Positions 54,168 to 63,644 of a stretch of 64,000 bases of DNA are shown here, one piece after another. The stretch covers positions 1-64,000 of the forward strand of contig BLLW01000002.1 in assembly GCA_011959285.1 (NCBI GenBank), read 5' to 3'. Each line of letters starts with the position of its first letter. The first letter of the stretch is position 1. The notes beneath the pieces are model-generated. The model did no database searches, was not told where the DNA came from, and saw only the letters and a list, made by a program, of their open reading frames with translations. Made by a program: the position numbers and the translations under genes. Origin of the DNA: Lachnospiraceae bacterium (GTDB taxonomy: Bacteria > Bacillota > Clostridia > Lachnospirales > Lachnospiraceae).

Positions 54168-55655
54168 ATGAGAGGAATAGATACCCAGGTCCGCAAAAAT
54201 AGAAGACGGATTTTTAAGGAAGTGGCAGACTTAGCTTATACGTCTCAAAATTTAAAGGACGACGTTGAGGCACTGCCATATAAGATTGTGGATTATGATG
54301 AATCGGAATATGAAAGCATCTATAGGGAACGCGCCATCGTAAGGGAGCGAATCCGTTTGGCGATGGGGTTATCCTTGCGCCCGGAAAACGCACCAGTCCA
54401 TGTTACGCAGGGGCTTGAGGAGAGTAATATTGACGAGAAATACTATGAACCTCCTCTGATGCAGGTCATTCCATCTGCCTGTAATGCATGTCCTGAAAAT
54501 AAATATGAAGTAACCAATAAGTGTATGGGATGCGTGGCGCATCCATGCCGGGAGGTCTGCCCTAAGGGAGCAATTACCATGGTCAATGGAAAGTCGGTGA
54601 TTGATCAGGAAAAATGTATCAAATGCGGCAAATGCAAGTCTGTTTGCCCGTATGATGCGATTTCCCATCAAATCCGTCCCTGTCTGGATCATTGTGGTGT
54701 AAATGCAATCAAAAGCGATACAAAGGGGCGTGCCTATATTGATACGGAACTTTGTGTCTCCTGTGGACAATGCATGGTCAGCTGCCCCTTTGGCGCTATT
54801 GCTGACAAATCCCAAATTTTCCAGCTGATTCGGGCAATGCAGACAGGGAGGAAGATTGTAGCCCAGGTAGCGCCTGCCTTTGTGGGACAGTTCGGAAAGG
54901 AAGCGACCCCGGACAAAATTAAGGCGGCGCTAAAAGAATTGGGATTTTATGATGTGTATGAGACGGCTATCGGCGCAGATATGGGCGCCATAGTGGAGGC
55001 GGAGCATTATGTAAAAGAAGTGTCCACAGGGGAGCTTCCATTCCTGCTTACTTCCTGCTGTCCTTCTTGGTCTATGCTTGCCAAAAAGTTTTTCCCTGAA
55101 ACCATTGATAAAATATCAAATGCTTTGACGCCCATGGTGGCAACGGCGCGCAAAATTAAAGAAGATCATCCTGATGCCAGTGTCGTGTTCATAGGACCTT
55201 GCGCCTCCAAAAAGCTGGAGGCTTCCCGCAGAACGATTCGTTCTGATGTGGATTTTGTCATCACCTTTGAAGAATTGGCAGGGATGTTTGAGGCAAGAGG
55301 ACTTCTGCCAGAGGCGGTTTCTGCAATTGATCAGATGAATGATGCTACCGGTGCAGGAAGAGGATACGGTGTTGCGGGCGGTGTTGCCAGCGCTATCGAA
55401 GAGTGCATTCGAGAGTATTATCCTGATGTAGACGTCAATATTGAACATGCGGAAAGCCTTACGGAGTGTAAGAAAATGCTGATGCTTGCAAAGGCAGGCA
55501 AAAAGAACGGCTGTCTAATCGAAGGAATGGCATGCCCCGGAGGCTGTATCGCAGGAGCCGGTACCAATATTGCGATTCCACAGGCGATGAAGGAAGTTGC
55601 CGGGTTTAAGGCACAGGCCGAAAGAAAAATTCCCGAGAAGGAAGAGAATCTGTAA
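54168..55655 (+). CDS. [FeFe]-hydrogenase-family protein (group B-like)
   Basis: 495 residues. Ferredoxin-like part (~100-225) has CxxCxxC motifs '[15 protein letters not shown]' and '[15 protein letters not shown]'. H-cluster domain: L1 'TSCCPSW', L2 '[10 protein letters not shown]', L3 '[14 protein letters not shown]'. L1 and L3 cysteines are all present. The L2 and L3 variants differ from the classical group A forms (MPCxxKxxE, GGG), as in group B or sensory types. A 156-bp gap separates it from feoB; no maturases (HydEFG) are in the window. Confidence 0.88.
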   Translation: MRGIDTQVRKNRRRIFKEVADLAYTSQNLKDDVEALPYKIVDYDESEYESIYRERAIVRERIRLAMGLSLRPENAPVHVTQGLEESNIDEKYYEPPLMQVIPSACNACPENKYEVTNKCMGCVAHPCREVCPKGAITMVNGKSVIDQEKCIKCGKCKSVCPYDAISHQIRPCLDHCGVNAIKSDTKGRAYIDTELCVSCGQCMVSCPFGAIADKSQIFQLIRAMQTGRKIVAQVAPAFVGQFGKEATPDKIKAALKELGFYDVYETAIGADMGAIVEAEHYVKEVSTGELPFLLTSCCPSWSMLAKKFFPETIDKISNALTPMVATARKIKEDHPDASVVFIGPCASKKLEASRRTIRSDVDFVITFEELAGMFEARGLLPEAVSAIDQMNDATGAGRGYGVAGGVASAIEECIREYYPDVDVNIEHAESLTECKKMLMLAKAGKKNGCLIEGMACPGGCIAGAGTNIAIPQAMKEVAGFKAQAERKIPEKEENL

Positions 55656-55677
55656 AAAGAAAGGAACGGTCATTAAA

Positions 55678-57141
55678 ATGACAAAAATAAGAACAAGATT
55701 TGCACCCAGTCCCACAGGCAGGATGCATGTAGGCAATTTGAGGACAGCCCTTTATGCATATTTGATTGCAAAGCATGAAGGAGGAGATTTTATCTTAAGG
55801 ATTGAGGATACAGATACGGAGCGCTATGTGGAGGGCGCTGTCGACATTATATACCGTACCCTCCAAAAGACGGGGCTTAACCATGACGAGGGACCGGATA
55901 AGGATGGCGGTGTAGGTCCTTATGTACAGTCTGATAGGCAGAAAGCAGGCATTTATCTGGAATATGCAAAAAAACTGATTGAGAAGGGGGAGGCTTATTA
56001 TTGCTTCTGCGACAAGGAACGGCTATCGGGATTAAAAGCCCAAATCGTTGAGGGAAAAGAAATTACAGTATACGACAAGCACTGCCTTTCCTTATCGTCC
56101 AAAGAAGTGGAAGAAAAATTAAAAGCAGGAGTTCCCTATGTCATCAGGCAAAATAATCCTACAGAAGGAACGACTTCCTTTCACGATGAAATTTATGGAG
56201 ATATCACAGTGGATAATTCGGAATTGGACGACATGATTCTAATTAAGTCGGACGGTTATCCAACATACAATTTTGCCAATGTAGTGGATGACCATCTGAT
56301 GGGTATCACCCATGTGGTAAGGGGAAACGAATATCTTTCTTCATCTCCTAAGTACAACCGACTCTATGAGGCGTTCGGCTGGGAGGTTCCGGTGTATGTA
56401 CACTGCCCGTTGATTACGGATGAGGAGCATCATAAGCTGAGCAAAAGATGTGGTCATTCTTCTTATGAAGATTTGATTGAGCAAGGGTTTTTGACGGAAG
56501 CGGTGGTCAACTTTGTAGCGCTGTTGGGATGGAGTCCTTCCGAGAGCAATGAGGAAATATTTTCTCTTGAAGAACTTGCAAAAGTATTTGATTACCATCA
56601 TATGTCAAAATCACCGGCAGTTTTTGACTATACCAAGCTAAAGTGGATGAACGGCGAATATATTAAGGCAATGGAAGATGAGGTTTTTTATGAGAAGGCA
56701 GAGCCTTTCTTAAAGCAGGCAGTCTCCAGAGACATTGACTTAAAAAAAGTGGCGTCTATGGTCAAGACCAGAATAGAAACTTTCCCAGATATTCCGGCGT
56801 TAATTGATTTCTTGCAGGAACTGCCGGAATACGATCCTTCCATGTATGAGCATAAGAAGATGAAGACCAACAGAGAATCATCGCTAGAGGTTCTAAGGGA
56901 TGTTCTTCCACTTTTGGAGGAGCAGGAGGACTACTCAAACGATGCACTTTATCAACTGCTGATTTCTTATGTGGAGGGAAAAGGATGCAAAAACGGTTAT
57001 GTGCTCTGGCCGGTAAGGACAGCCGTTTCAGGAAAGCAGATGACACCTGCAGGTGCAACGGAAATTATGGAGCTTCTTGGGAAAGAAGAATCTATTGCCA
57101 GAATAAAGAAAGGGATCGAACTGCTTGAAACAACCAAGTAA
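55678..57141 (+). CDS. gltX: Glutamyl-tRNA synthetase
   Basis: 487 residues, class Ic. HIGH motif in '[19 protein letters not shown]', KMSKS loop '[10 protein letters not shown]', and a helical anticodon-binding C-terminus. ATG 55678 fits the universal N-terminus ([14 protein letters not shown]); a longer in-frame reading through the previous gene is not meaningful. Probably non-discriminating (also charges tRNA-Gln) as in most Firmicutes, which is family knowledge. Confidence 0.96.
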   Translation: MTKIRTRFAPSPTGRMHVGNLRTALYAYLIAKHEGGDFILRIEDTDTERYVEGAVDIIYRTLQKTGLNHDEGPDKDGGVGPYVQSDRQKAGIYLEYAKKLIEKGEAYYCFCDKERLSGLKAQIVEGKEITVYDKHCLSLSSKEVEEKLKAGVPYVIRQNNPTEGTTSFHDEIYGDITVDNSELDDMILIKSDGYPTYNFANVVDDHLMGITHVVRGNEYLSSSPKYNRLYEAFGWEVPVYVHCPLITDEEHHKLSKRCGHSSYEDLIEQGFLTEAVVNFVALLGWSPSESNEEIFSLEELAKVFDYHHMSKSPAVFDYTKLKWMNGEYIKAMEDEVFYEKAEPFLKQAVSRDIDLKKVASMVKTRIETFPDIPALIDFLQELPEYDPSMYEHKKMKTNRESSLEVLRDVLPLLEEQEDYSNDALYQLLISYVEGKGCKNGYVLWPVRTAVSGKQMTPAGATEIMELLGKEESIARIKKGIELLETTK

Positions 57142-58954
57142 GACACAAAAACAGGCAATTGCCCATTTGTTGGGACCGGCACAGGTAATCGCCGGTCCCG
57201 GCAGCGGCAAGACTTTTGTCATTATCCAGCGTATTTTATATCTAATCAGACACAATCATATTCCGCCTGATCGAATCTTAGTCATCACCTATACAAAAGC
57301 GGCTGCAGCCGAAATGAAAGATCGATATGAAAAGGAATGTGCCCATGAAAAAATGTATATGGGAAATGTTCACTTCGGAACTTTTCATAGTATCTGCTAC
57401 AATATCTTAAGACAATGCGGTTTTGTCGGACCGGATGCATTAATCAAAGAGGGCGATAAACGAAAGCTCCTTCAGCTCATCTTAAATAATCACGGATTAT
57501 CTTCCAAATGTTCCTATGATAATATTACAAATCTGCTAAATTCCATAAGTCATATGAAAAATCTATCTGCGGATACTTTGGATAGTTTTGTTTGCACTGT
57601 AGATATTTCATTTGAGATATTTATGAAAATAAAAGAAGAGTATGACCGGTATATGCGGGAGCAGGGGCTGCTTGACTTTGATGATATGATTCTGCAATGC
57701 TTTGAAATACTTTCAAATCACCATATATTGTGCAAAAAATATCAGAACTTATTTGAATATATTTTAGTGGACGAATTTCAGGATATCAATTTGATTCAGT
57801 ACCAGCTTTTAAAGCTGTTAGCACAGCCTGCGGATCATCTTTTTGTGGTAGGAGATGATGACCAGTCAATCTATGGTTTCAGAGGAACAGCGCCGGGAAT
57901 TATGAAACAGTTTTTGAATGATTTTCCGTGTTGCAAACAAATCCTCCTGACAGAAAATTACCGCAGTGGGCAGAAAATCGTCAGACTTGCGGAACATATG
58001 ATTGGAGGCAATAAAGACCGCTTTACAAAAGTTTTTTCTCCCATGAGGGAAGGGGGAAGGGTACAGGTTTTGTGCTTTCATACGCACAGAGAGGAAGAAT
58101 GCAGTCTTATTGCACAAATGGCTGTTCTGAAAAAGGAAGAACTACAAAATACTGCTGTCATTTTAAGGACTAATCGAGAAGTAGTGCAGTTTAGTGAGCT
58201 TTTAAAGAGCGAAGGGATTGCAGTAGATGGAAGAAGAATTGCAGATGCGGATTTTTTTCATGGATTCATTATGGAAGATATGCTGGCTTTTCTTTCATAT
58301 ATTTATGAAGGAAAACGTAGAGAGAGCCTGATTCAATTTATGAATAAGCCCAATCGCTTTTTGACTCGGTCGGTATTTTTGGGCGAAACGGTCAATGAAG
58401 AACAAGTAAAACATTTTTATCAATACAACTGTTCTATGCTGACTGAAATCAATACATTTTTTGGACAATTGCATATAGCGGCTTCTCTCCATCCCTATCT
58501 TTCTTTATCTTTGTTTCGGAATGGACTTGGGTATGATAGATATCTGATGGAAAAGGCGGAAAATGAAAGGGAATGCCAAAGATTTTTAAGACAAGCGGAT
58601 CAGATCCAGTGCTGTTTTAAAGAATTTTCTATAGCAGGTTCGGTCAGAGATTTTGTGGAGAGAAAAGCAGAACAGGCAGGGGCGAAAAATGCACAGACGA
58701 TAGAAGAAAGGGGCGTCCATGTTTTGACCATGCATGGCGCTAAGGGGCTGGAGTTTGACAGGGTATTTCTACCAGATGTGAATGAGGGGATTATCCCCAG
58801 AAAGGATTGTCTAGAGCGGGAAAGCGTTGAAGAAGAAAGAAGGCTCCTGTATGTTGCCATTACAAGAGCCAAAAATGAATTAGCGATTTACTACACAAAA
58901 GAACGGGGGAAAAAGCCTTCCAGATTCTTAGAAGGGATTATTCCTCATCCATGA
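57125..58954 (+). CDS. UvrD/Rep-type superfamily 1 helicase
   Basis: 609 residues. Motif I '[10 protein letters not shown]', Ia '[11 protein letters not shown]', II 'VDEFQDIN', III '[13 protein letters not shown]', IV '[12 protein letters not shown]', V '[17 protein letters not shown]', VI '[13 protein letters not shown]'. Shorter than UvrD/PcrA (~740), lacking their C-terminal extension. Starts at TTG inside the 3' end of gltX (17-bp overlap). Likely DNA repair or recombination; its 3' end overlaps the convergent DUF1292 gene by 17 bp. Confidence 0.9.
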   Translation: MKQPSKTQKQAIAHLLGPAQVIAGPGSGKTFVIIQRILYLIRHNHIPPDRILVITYTKAAAAEMKDRYEKECAHEKMYMGNVHFGTFHSICYNILRQCGFVGPDALIKEGDKRKLLQLILNNHGLSSKCSYDNITNLLNSISHMKNLSADTLDSFVCTVDISFEIFMKIKEEYDRYMREQGLLDFDDMILQCFEILSNHHILCKKYQNLFEYILVDEFQDINLIQYQLLKLLAQPADHLFVVGDDDQSIYGFRGTAPGIMKQFLNDFPCCKQILLTENYRSGQKIVRLAEHMIGGNKDRFTKVFSPMREGGRVQVLCFHTHREEECSLIAQMAVLKKEELQNTAVILRTNREVVQFSELLKSEGIAVDGRRIADADFFHGFIMEDMLAFLSYIYEGKRRESLIQFMNKPNRFLTRSVFLGETVNEEQVKHFYQYNCSMLTEINTFFGQLHIAASLHPYLSLSLFRNGLGYDRYLMEKAENERECQRFLRQADQIQCCFKEFSIAGSVRDFVERKAEQAGAKNAQTIEERGVHVLTMHGAKGLEFDRVFLPDVNEGIIPRKDCLERESVEEERRLLYVAITRAKNELAIYYTKERGKKPSRFLEGIIPHP

Positions 58955-59297
58955 CCTCGTCAAATTCTACGCTGTCAAGGTACTCGTCAAAAGCGTCTGC
59001 GACGATTTCGTATTCCTCGTCATCTTCAATAAATTCCAGCTCGGGTTCTTCGTTTTGATTTGTCTCGTTTTCGTGGTAGCGGTAAAACCACACTTCACCA
59101 TCGTTGTTTTCTCCATTTTCGTCAAGGGGAAGCAGGACAATGTAGTCTTGTTCTTTTACGGTTAGGATCGTGACAATAGCACAGGTAACAGAGGTGCCGT
59201 CCATCAGGTCTAAGGTTACGGTCATCTCTTCTTGGGCGTCTATCATCTGCTCCTGTCCAGGATCACTTAAACGGTCTTCTTTTTGGTTGTTATTCAT
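58938..59297 (-). CDS. DUF1292 family acidic protein
   Basis: 119 residues, strongly acidic, with 'EVWFYRYHENET' and the repeated Glu/Asp tail 'ELEFIEDDEEYEIVADAFDE' as in the YrzB/DUF1292 family. AAAGGAG lies 5 nt before the ATG at 59297; an upstream in-frame ATG has no site. Function unknown. Convergent with the helicase; no terminator between them. Confidence 0.85.
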   Translation of the reverse strand: MNNNQKEDRLSDPGQEQMIDAQEEMTVTLDLMDGTSVTCAIVTILTVKEQDYIVLLPLDENGENNDGEVWFYRYHENETNQNEEPELEFIEDDEEYEIVADAFDEYLDSVEFDEVMDEE

Positions 59298-59388
59298 AGG
59301 GTCTCCTTTATCTGCACGCAAGGTTTATTTGGTATGATTCCATTTTACTAGTGATGAGGCATCTGTGCAAGAGAAGCATAAATATTTT

Positions 59389-59418
59389 TTGTACATTTAG
59401 CACGATTTGTGGTATCAT
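59389..59418 (+). promoter_or_regulatory. Possible sigma-A promoter of the GH13-like gene
   Basis: TTGTAC (59389-59394), 18-nt spacer, TATCAT (59413-59418), 45 nt before the ATG. Confidence 0.5.
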
Positions 59419-59463
59419 ATATTGTGAGTAATTAGTCTTTACTATACAAACAGCGGAGGGCGC

Positions 59464-61428
59464 ATGAAATCAGATTTGAACATAACATATTTTAAACCGG
59501 ACAGACAGGGTGTATTTCTTGCAGAGAACAGTGTGAAATTTGCGACATATTTACTCACAAATAAGGATTGCGGAGTCGTTTTGTACGATAAAAAAGGTGC
59601 GTCGCTTCGTATTCCGTTTAAAGATGAGGGAAAAAGAGGAAACCTATATGGACTTCAAGTAGACGGCGAAGATCTTGAGACGTATACGTATAATTATTAT
59701 ATAGATGAGCAGATTTTGACAGATCCCTATGCGCAGGGGGTGCGCGGATTGGAAAAATGGGGCGCCGGAAAAACAAAAAAGAGAAAGACATATGGAACGC
59801 TGTCACGCCATACATTTGACTGGCAGGGGGACATGCCTCTAATGATACCGCCAGAAGAGAGTATTCTATATGGAATCAATGTGCGTGCCTTTACTATGCA
59901 CAAAAGTTCCGGTGTCAAAAACAGGGGGACTTTTGAAGGCGTTGTTGAGAAAATTCCCTATTTAAAAGAAATGGGAATCACAGCGGTAGAACTAATGCCA
60001 TGTTATGAGTATGATGAGTGCATCTTACAGGAAGATTACCACTACAAGCCTTATTCAACGCAGGCAGTACCCCCTGCTGCTGCTTTGGCGGCAGGAGGGG
60101 AAGCCCTACCTTTTGGCTTAGAGAAGGAAATGGTGCGTCTGGATTGCTGGGGGTTCCAGAAAGGGTTTTATTTTGCTCCTAAAGCAGCTTACAGCGCCTC
60201 CAAATCATCTTCATATTCGTTCAAGGAGCTGGTGCGTGAATGCCATAAAAGCGGAATAGAAGTTATGATGCAGTTTTATTTTCCGCCAGAGATCAGGCAG
60301 CTTTATATGCTGGATGTCATAAAATACTGGGTTATGGAATACCATATTGATGGTGTAAGAATCAGCGGGTTTCATATTCCTTTCCGGCTCCTTGCCGAAG
60401 AGCCCATATTAAAAAATACAAAAATCTGGTGCAGTTATCTGCCGGAAGAGGATCTTCCCGTTATTTTTAATCCGGTTTTTAAGAATTTTATTTCAGACAA
60501 CAACAGTTTTCGATATGATATCAGACGTTTTCTAAAGGGAGATGAAGGGCTTTTGAATCAGGCGATTTTTTATCAGCGCCGCAATCCGCCAGAGTATAGC
60601 GTAGTCAATTATCTTGCAGATTATGATGGGTTTTCGCTTTATGATTGTGTTTCCTATGAAAGAAAGCATAATGAGGCAAACGGAGAGGATAATCGTGACG
60701 GAATTGATGTGAATTTGACTTGGAACTGCGGCATTGAAGGTGATACCCGAAGAAAATCCGTGTTGGATCTTCGCCTTAAACAGATTAAAAATGCGCTGTC
60801 TTTTGTCTTCCTTTCCCAAGGCATTCCTTTTCTCTTTAGTGGTGATGAATTTGCATCTTCCCGCGGAGGGAATAATAATTGTTATTGCCAGGATAATGAG
60901 ACTGGATGGGTTAATTGGAAGAGCACCCTTTTTTCAAGGGAAGTGTTGGCATATGTCAGATTTTTAATTAGACTACGCAAATCACATGCCATCCTTCACA
61001 TGAAGGAAGAGATGCGGGTGATGGATTACAAGGGGCTTGGTTATCCAGATATATCCTATCATGGAGCCGAGGCATGGCGGCCGGATTTAAGTTATATCGG
61101 CAGGATGATCGGTATTGTCCTTAATGGACAGTATGTACCTGGCGAAGAAGATGCGTCCTTTTACATTGCTTACAACATGCATTGGGAATCGCACAAACTG
61201 GCATTGCCAAAGTTTTCCAACGGACAAAAATGGGTAAAGTTGTCGGACACTTCCCTTTTAACGGAAGCATACACGGAACAAAGCAGTTCCCCAATTGAAG
61301 ATTTTGTCGTTACGGTAAACAGCAGGAGCATTTCTGTGTTTATGACTAAGAAGTGTGAACCTGCCTCCGGAAAGAATAAAAAGAAAAAAATAGCAGCAAG
61401 AAGAAAAGAAAGACAATTAAAGACATGA
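59464..61428 (+). CDS. GH13 glycogen-debranching (GlgX/isoamylase)-like protein, catalytic residues lost
   Basis: 654 residues. N-terminal CBM48-like domain (~1-115), then a GH13 barrel with the isoamylase/GlgX block 'HNEANGEDNRDG' and 'GIPFLFSGDEFASSRGGNNN'. The nucleophile motif GFRFD reads 'DGVRISGFH' (Ser301 for Asp), the acid/base motif AEPW reads 'KIWCSYLP' (no Glu), DVVYNH is absent, and the AHDG motif reads 'ADYDG' (His lost, Asp388 kept). It therefore should not hydrolyse alpha-1,6 bonds; a glycan-binding or regulatory role is likelier. The frame is intact, so it is not a decaying gene. Confidence 0.85.
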   Translation: MKSDLNITYFKPDRQGVFLAENSVKFATYLLTNKDCGVVLYDKKGASLRIPFKDEGKRGNLYGLQVDGEDLETYTYNYYIDEQILTDPYAQGVRGLEKWGAGKTKKRKTYGTLSRHTFDWQGDMPLMIPPEESILYGINVRAFTMHKSSGVKNRGTFEGVVEKIPYLKEMGITAVELMPCYEYDECILQEDYHYKPYSTQAVPPAAALAAGGEALPFGLEKEMVRLDCWGFQKGFYFAPKAAYSASKSSSYSFKELVRECHKSGIEVMMQFYFPPEIRQLYMLDVIKYWVMEYHIDGVRISGFHIPFRLLAEEPILKNTKIWCSYLPEEDLPVIFNPVFKNFISDNNSFRYDIRRFLKGDEGLLNQAIFYQRRNPPEYSVVNYLADYDGFSLYDCVSYERKHNEANGEDNRDGIDVNLTWNCGIEGDTRRKSVLDLRLKQIKNALSFVFLSQGIPFLFSGDEFASSRGGNNNCYCQDNETGWVNWKSTLFSREVLAYVRFLIRLRKSHAILHMKEEMRVMDYKGLGYPDISYHGAEAWRPDLSYIGRMIGIVLNGQYVPGEEDASFYIAYNMHWESHKLALPKFSNGQKWVKLSDTSLLTEAYTEQSSSPIEDFVVTVNSRSISVFMTKKCEPASGKNKKKKIAARRKERQLKT

Positions 61429-61961
61429 AAGCATGGAATCATTTTAAAACTATAACTTACCATAAATTTTTGGTGATGAAGGGCTGCTTTAAAGTAGGAC
61501 TATATAAACAGGGAATGCTCCACGACTTGTCAAAATACAGTCTCAGCGAGTTTCTGGTGGGAGCAAGGTACTATCAGGGAAACAGAAGCCCTAATAATGC
61601 AGAAAGGGAAGCGATTGGCTATTCCTCTGCATGGCTGCATCACAAAGGACGTAATAAGCATCACTATGAATACTGGATTGACTATAGCACCAAAGACATT
61701 GCAGGTGGGATGGCGCCGGCGCCTATGCCTGTAAAATATGTGGTGGAGATGCTCATGGACCGAATTGCAGCGTCGAAGGTCTATAATAAGGAACGGTATA
61801 CGGATGCTTCTCCGTGGGAGTACTACGCAAAGGGCAGGGAAAAGGTGCCGCTTCATCCAAAGACTAAAAAGCTTTTGGAAAAGCTTCTTCACATGCTTTC
61901 CGAACGGGGGGAAGATTACACTTTTGCCTACATCAGGAAAAAGCTTCTTCATAATGCGTAG
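61425..61961 (+). CDS. DUF5662 family protein
   Basis: 178 residues. 'GMLHDLSKYSLSEF', 'SSAWLHHKGRNKHHYEYW' and 'MDRIAASKVYNKERY' give an HD-domain-like set of His/Asp residues, so a metal-dependent phosphohydrolase is conceivable. The family (DUF5662) has no established function. Overlaps the GH13-like gene by ATGA, so the two are translationally coupled. Confidence 0.8.
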   Translation: MKAWNHFKTITYHKFLVMKGCFKVGLYKQGMLHDLSKYSLSEFLVGARYYQGNRSPNNAEREAIGYSSAWLHHKGRNKHHYEYWIDYSTKDIAGGMAPAPMPVKYVVEMLMDRIAASKVYNKERYTDASPWEYYAKGREKVPLHPKTKKLLEKLLHMLSERGEDYTFAYIRKKLLHNA

Positions 61962-61972
61962 ACCATGATTTC

Positions 61973-62000
61973 ACCATTTTTATCACTGCTGCATATGATA
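61973..62000 (+). promoter_or_regulatory. Sigma-K-like promoter of the high-cysteine protein
   Basis: AC (61973-61974), 17-nt spacer, CATATGATA (61992-62000), exact match to the -10 CATAnnnTA. 28 nt before the ATG with AAAAAGGAG between. Confidence 0.45.
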
Positions 62001-62028
62001 AAGCATATGAAAAAGGAGTGATAAAAAC

Positions 62029-62307
62029 ATGAATTGTCTGATTTGGGTATTATTACTATTATGCTGCGGAAATAACGGAAGTTGTTTTGACGGCGGATGC
62101 GGATGTGGGCGTGAAAGAAATGAATGCAGAGAACGCGGCAGAGGAAACGATGGCTGTGGATGCGGCAGTGTGAATAACGGATGTGGAAACGAACGCCACA
62201 ACGAGAATGACTGCGGATGCAGAACAGAATTTCGTTCAGAACCTCGTTTTGAGCAAAGACCCTTTGTATTCAATCAGAACGCAGGATGCGGATGTGATGA
62301 ATCATAG
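62029..62307 (+). CDS. Small high-cysteine, Gly/Asn/Arg-rich protein (HCB protein 13 type)
   Basis: 92 residues: hydrophobic start MNCLIWVLLLLCCG, then repeats of CGCG ('DGGCGCGRE', 'DGCGCGS', 'NDCGCRTE', 'AGCGCDES'). It resembles the chorion-class high-cysteine proteins annotated in Clostridia, whose role is unknown. AAAAAGGAG lies 10 nt upstream. The sigma-K-like promoter suggests a late mother-cell product, perhaps a cross-linked coat or exosporium component. A long inverted repeat follows. Confidence 0.75.
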   Translation: MNCLIWVLLLLCCGNNGSCFDGGCGCGRERNECRERGRGNDGCGCGSVNNGCGNERHNENDCGCRTEFRSEPRFEQRPFVFNQNAGCGCDES

Positions 62308-62340
62308 GAAAAGTTAGAAATAATTAAAATTTAATATTTA

Positions 62341-62393
62341 AAAATAAGAATGTCATGTTATAATAGCCTATGTATGCATGACATTCTTATTTT
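62341..62393. terminator. 17-bp perfect inverted repeat after the high-cysteine gene
   Basis: 62341-62357 is exactly inverted at 62377-62393 with a 19-nt loop. The A/T-rich ends give a T-run on both strands. Confidence 0.75.
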
Positions 62394-62462
62394 ATGTATA
62401 CGAAATAATATTTTATACACAACAAAAGACACACCATATGTTGTCTTATGAACGGAGAAGTT

Positions 62463-62888
62463 ATGAAAAATTTGTTGAATCAAATTCTTAAATTTGGCAT
62501 TGTAGGTCTTTTTTGCTTTATTATTGATTTTGGAATCACTACCGGACTTGCCAATTTTCTTGGAGTGCATTATTTGTTTTCCAAGTTTCTTGGTTTCGTT
62601 ATATCATCAGTTGTAAATTACCTTTTGAGCATCAAGTTTGTTTTTACTAAGAAGAAAGAGATGGATCAGAAGAAAGAATTTACAATTTTCTTGATTCTTT
62701 CCGCAGTCGGTCTTGCCATTAATGAAGTCGTCATGTTCCTCTGCATTGATGTGGTTTACAAAAACAGTGATGCACTGCAGGGGCTTGTTTCGGATGCGTT
62801 AATGGTTTCTATCGGCGCTATTGCCGCAACCGGTGTGGTTATGGTCTACAACTTTATTTCAAGAAAATTGTTTTTGGAAAGAAAATAG
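62463..62888 (+). CDS. GtrA-family membrane protein
   Basis: 141 residues with four membrane segments. 'FGIVGLFCFIIDFGITTGLA' and 'SSVVNYLLSIKFVFTKKKE' are the GtrA signature. GtrA proteins are thought to assist transfer of lipid-linked sugars across the membrane; no glycosyltransferase is adjacent. ATG 62463 has GGAG just upstream and is preferred to 62448. Confidence 0.88.
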   Translation: MKNLLNQILKFGIVGLFCFIIDFGITTGLANFLGVHYLFSKFLGFVISSVVNYLLSIKFVFTKKKEMDQKKEFTIFLILSAVGLAINEVVMFLCIDVVYKNSDALQGLVSDALMVSIGAIAATGVVMVYNFISRKLFLERK

Positions 62889-62891
62889 GCA

Positions 62892-63635
62892 ATGGACGCA
62901 AAGCGTTTTGAGGAAATAAGAAATAACATTGCCGGAGTGGAAAGAGCGCGCTGTGGAATAGGAACTTTGCAGGAAAAGACAGTTCATGCAATACTGAAAG
63001 ACTACTATGCGCCAGATAAGGACATGCAGGAAATTTGGGTGGGCGGATATGTTGCAGATATTTATACCGGCAAGGAAATTATAGAGATTCAGACCGCTGG
63101 TTTTGATAAACTCAGGAGTAAACTGGATTCTTTTCTGCCGCATCATCAGGTGACAATTGTGCATCCGATTCCCAGAATCAAATATTTGATCTGGATGGAC
63201 GAAGAGACAAAGGAATACTCTAAACCCAGAAAAAGCAACGTAAAGGGCTCTGTTTACAGGGCTTTTTATGAGTTATACAAGATAAAGCCTTATCTGTCTG
63301 ATGAAAATCTTCATCTTTGCTTTCCACTATTGGAATTGGAAGAATACAGGCTCCTTAATGGTTGGAGTAAAGACAGGAAACGGGGATCACGGCGTTATGA
63401 CAGGATTCCAACTGCACTGTTGGGGGAAGTGAGGATTGACTGTGTCAGCGATTATGCAAGCCTCATTCCAGATGGTCTTCTGGAACCCTTTACCGTGCAG
63501 GAATTTGGAAAAGCAGTGGGGGAGCGGAAAGAAACGGCAGCAAAGGTTTTACATATTCTGAATTATCTTCATGTGATCGAGCGGCGTGAAAACAGGGGAA
63601 GAGCCTACACTTATTGTACAGTAAAGAAAGGTTGA
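62892..63635 (+). CDS. Unrecognised conserved-looking protein, possible nuclease-like plus winged-helix
   Basis: 247 residues. The N-terminal half has '[20 protein letters not shown]' followed by a Leu-rich helix and '[20 protein letters not shown]', reminiscent of PD-(D/E)XK restriction-like folds (D...ExQ instead of ExK). The C-terminal ~70 residues ('[20 protein letters not shown]', '[16 protein letters not shown]') look like a winged helix. It starts 3 bp after gtrA and is followed by miaB. I do not know its function. Confidence 0.6.
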   Translation: MDAKRFEEIRNNIAGVERARCGIGTLQEKTVHAILKDYYAPDKDMQEIWVGGYVADIYTGKEIIEIQTAGFDKLRSKLDSFLPHHQVTIVHPIPRIKYLIWMDEETKEYSKPRKSNVKGSVYRAFYELYKIKPYLSDENLHLCFPLLELEEYRLLNGWSKDRKRGSRRYDRIPTALLGEVRIDCVSDYASLIPDGLLEPFTVQEFGKAVGERKETAAKVLHILNYLHVIERRENRGRAYTYCTVKKG

Positions 63636-63644
63636 TTATCGTTA

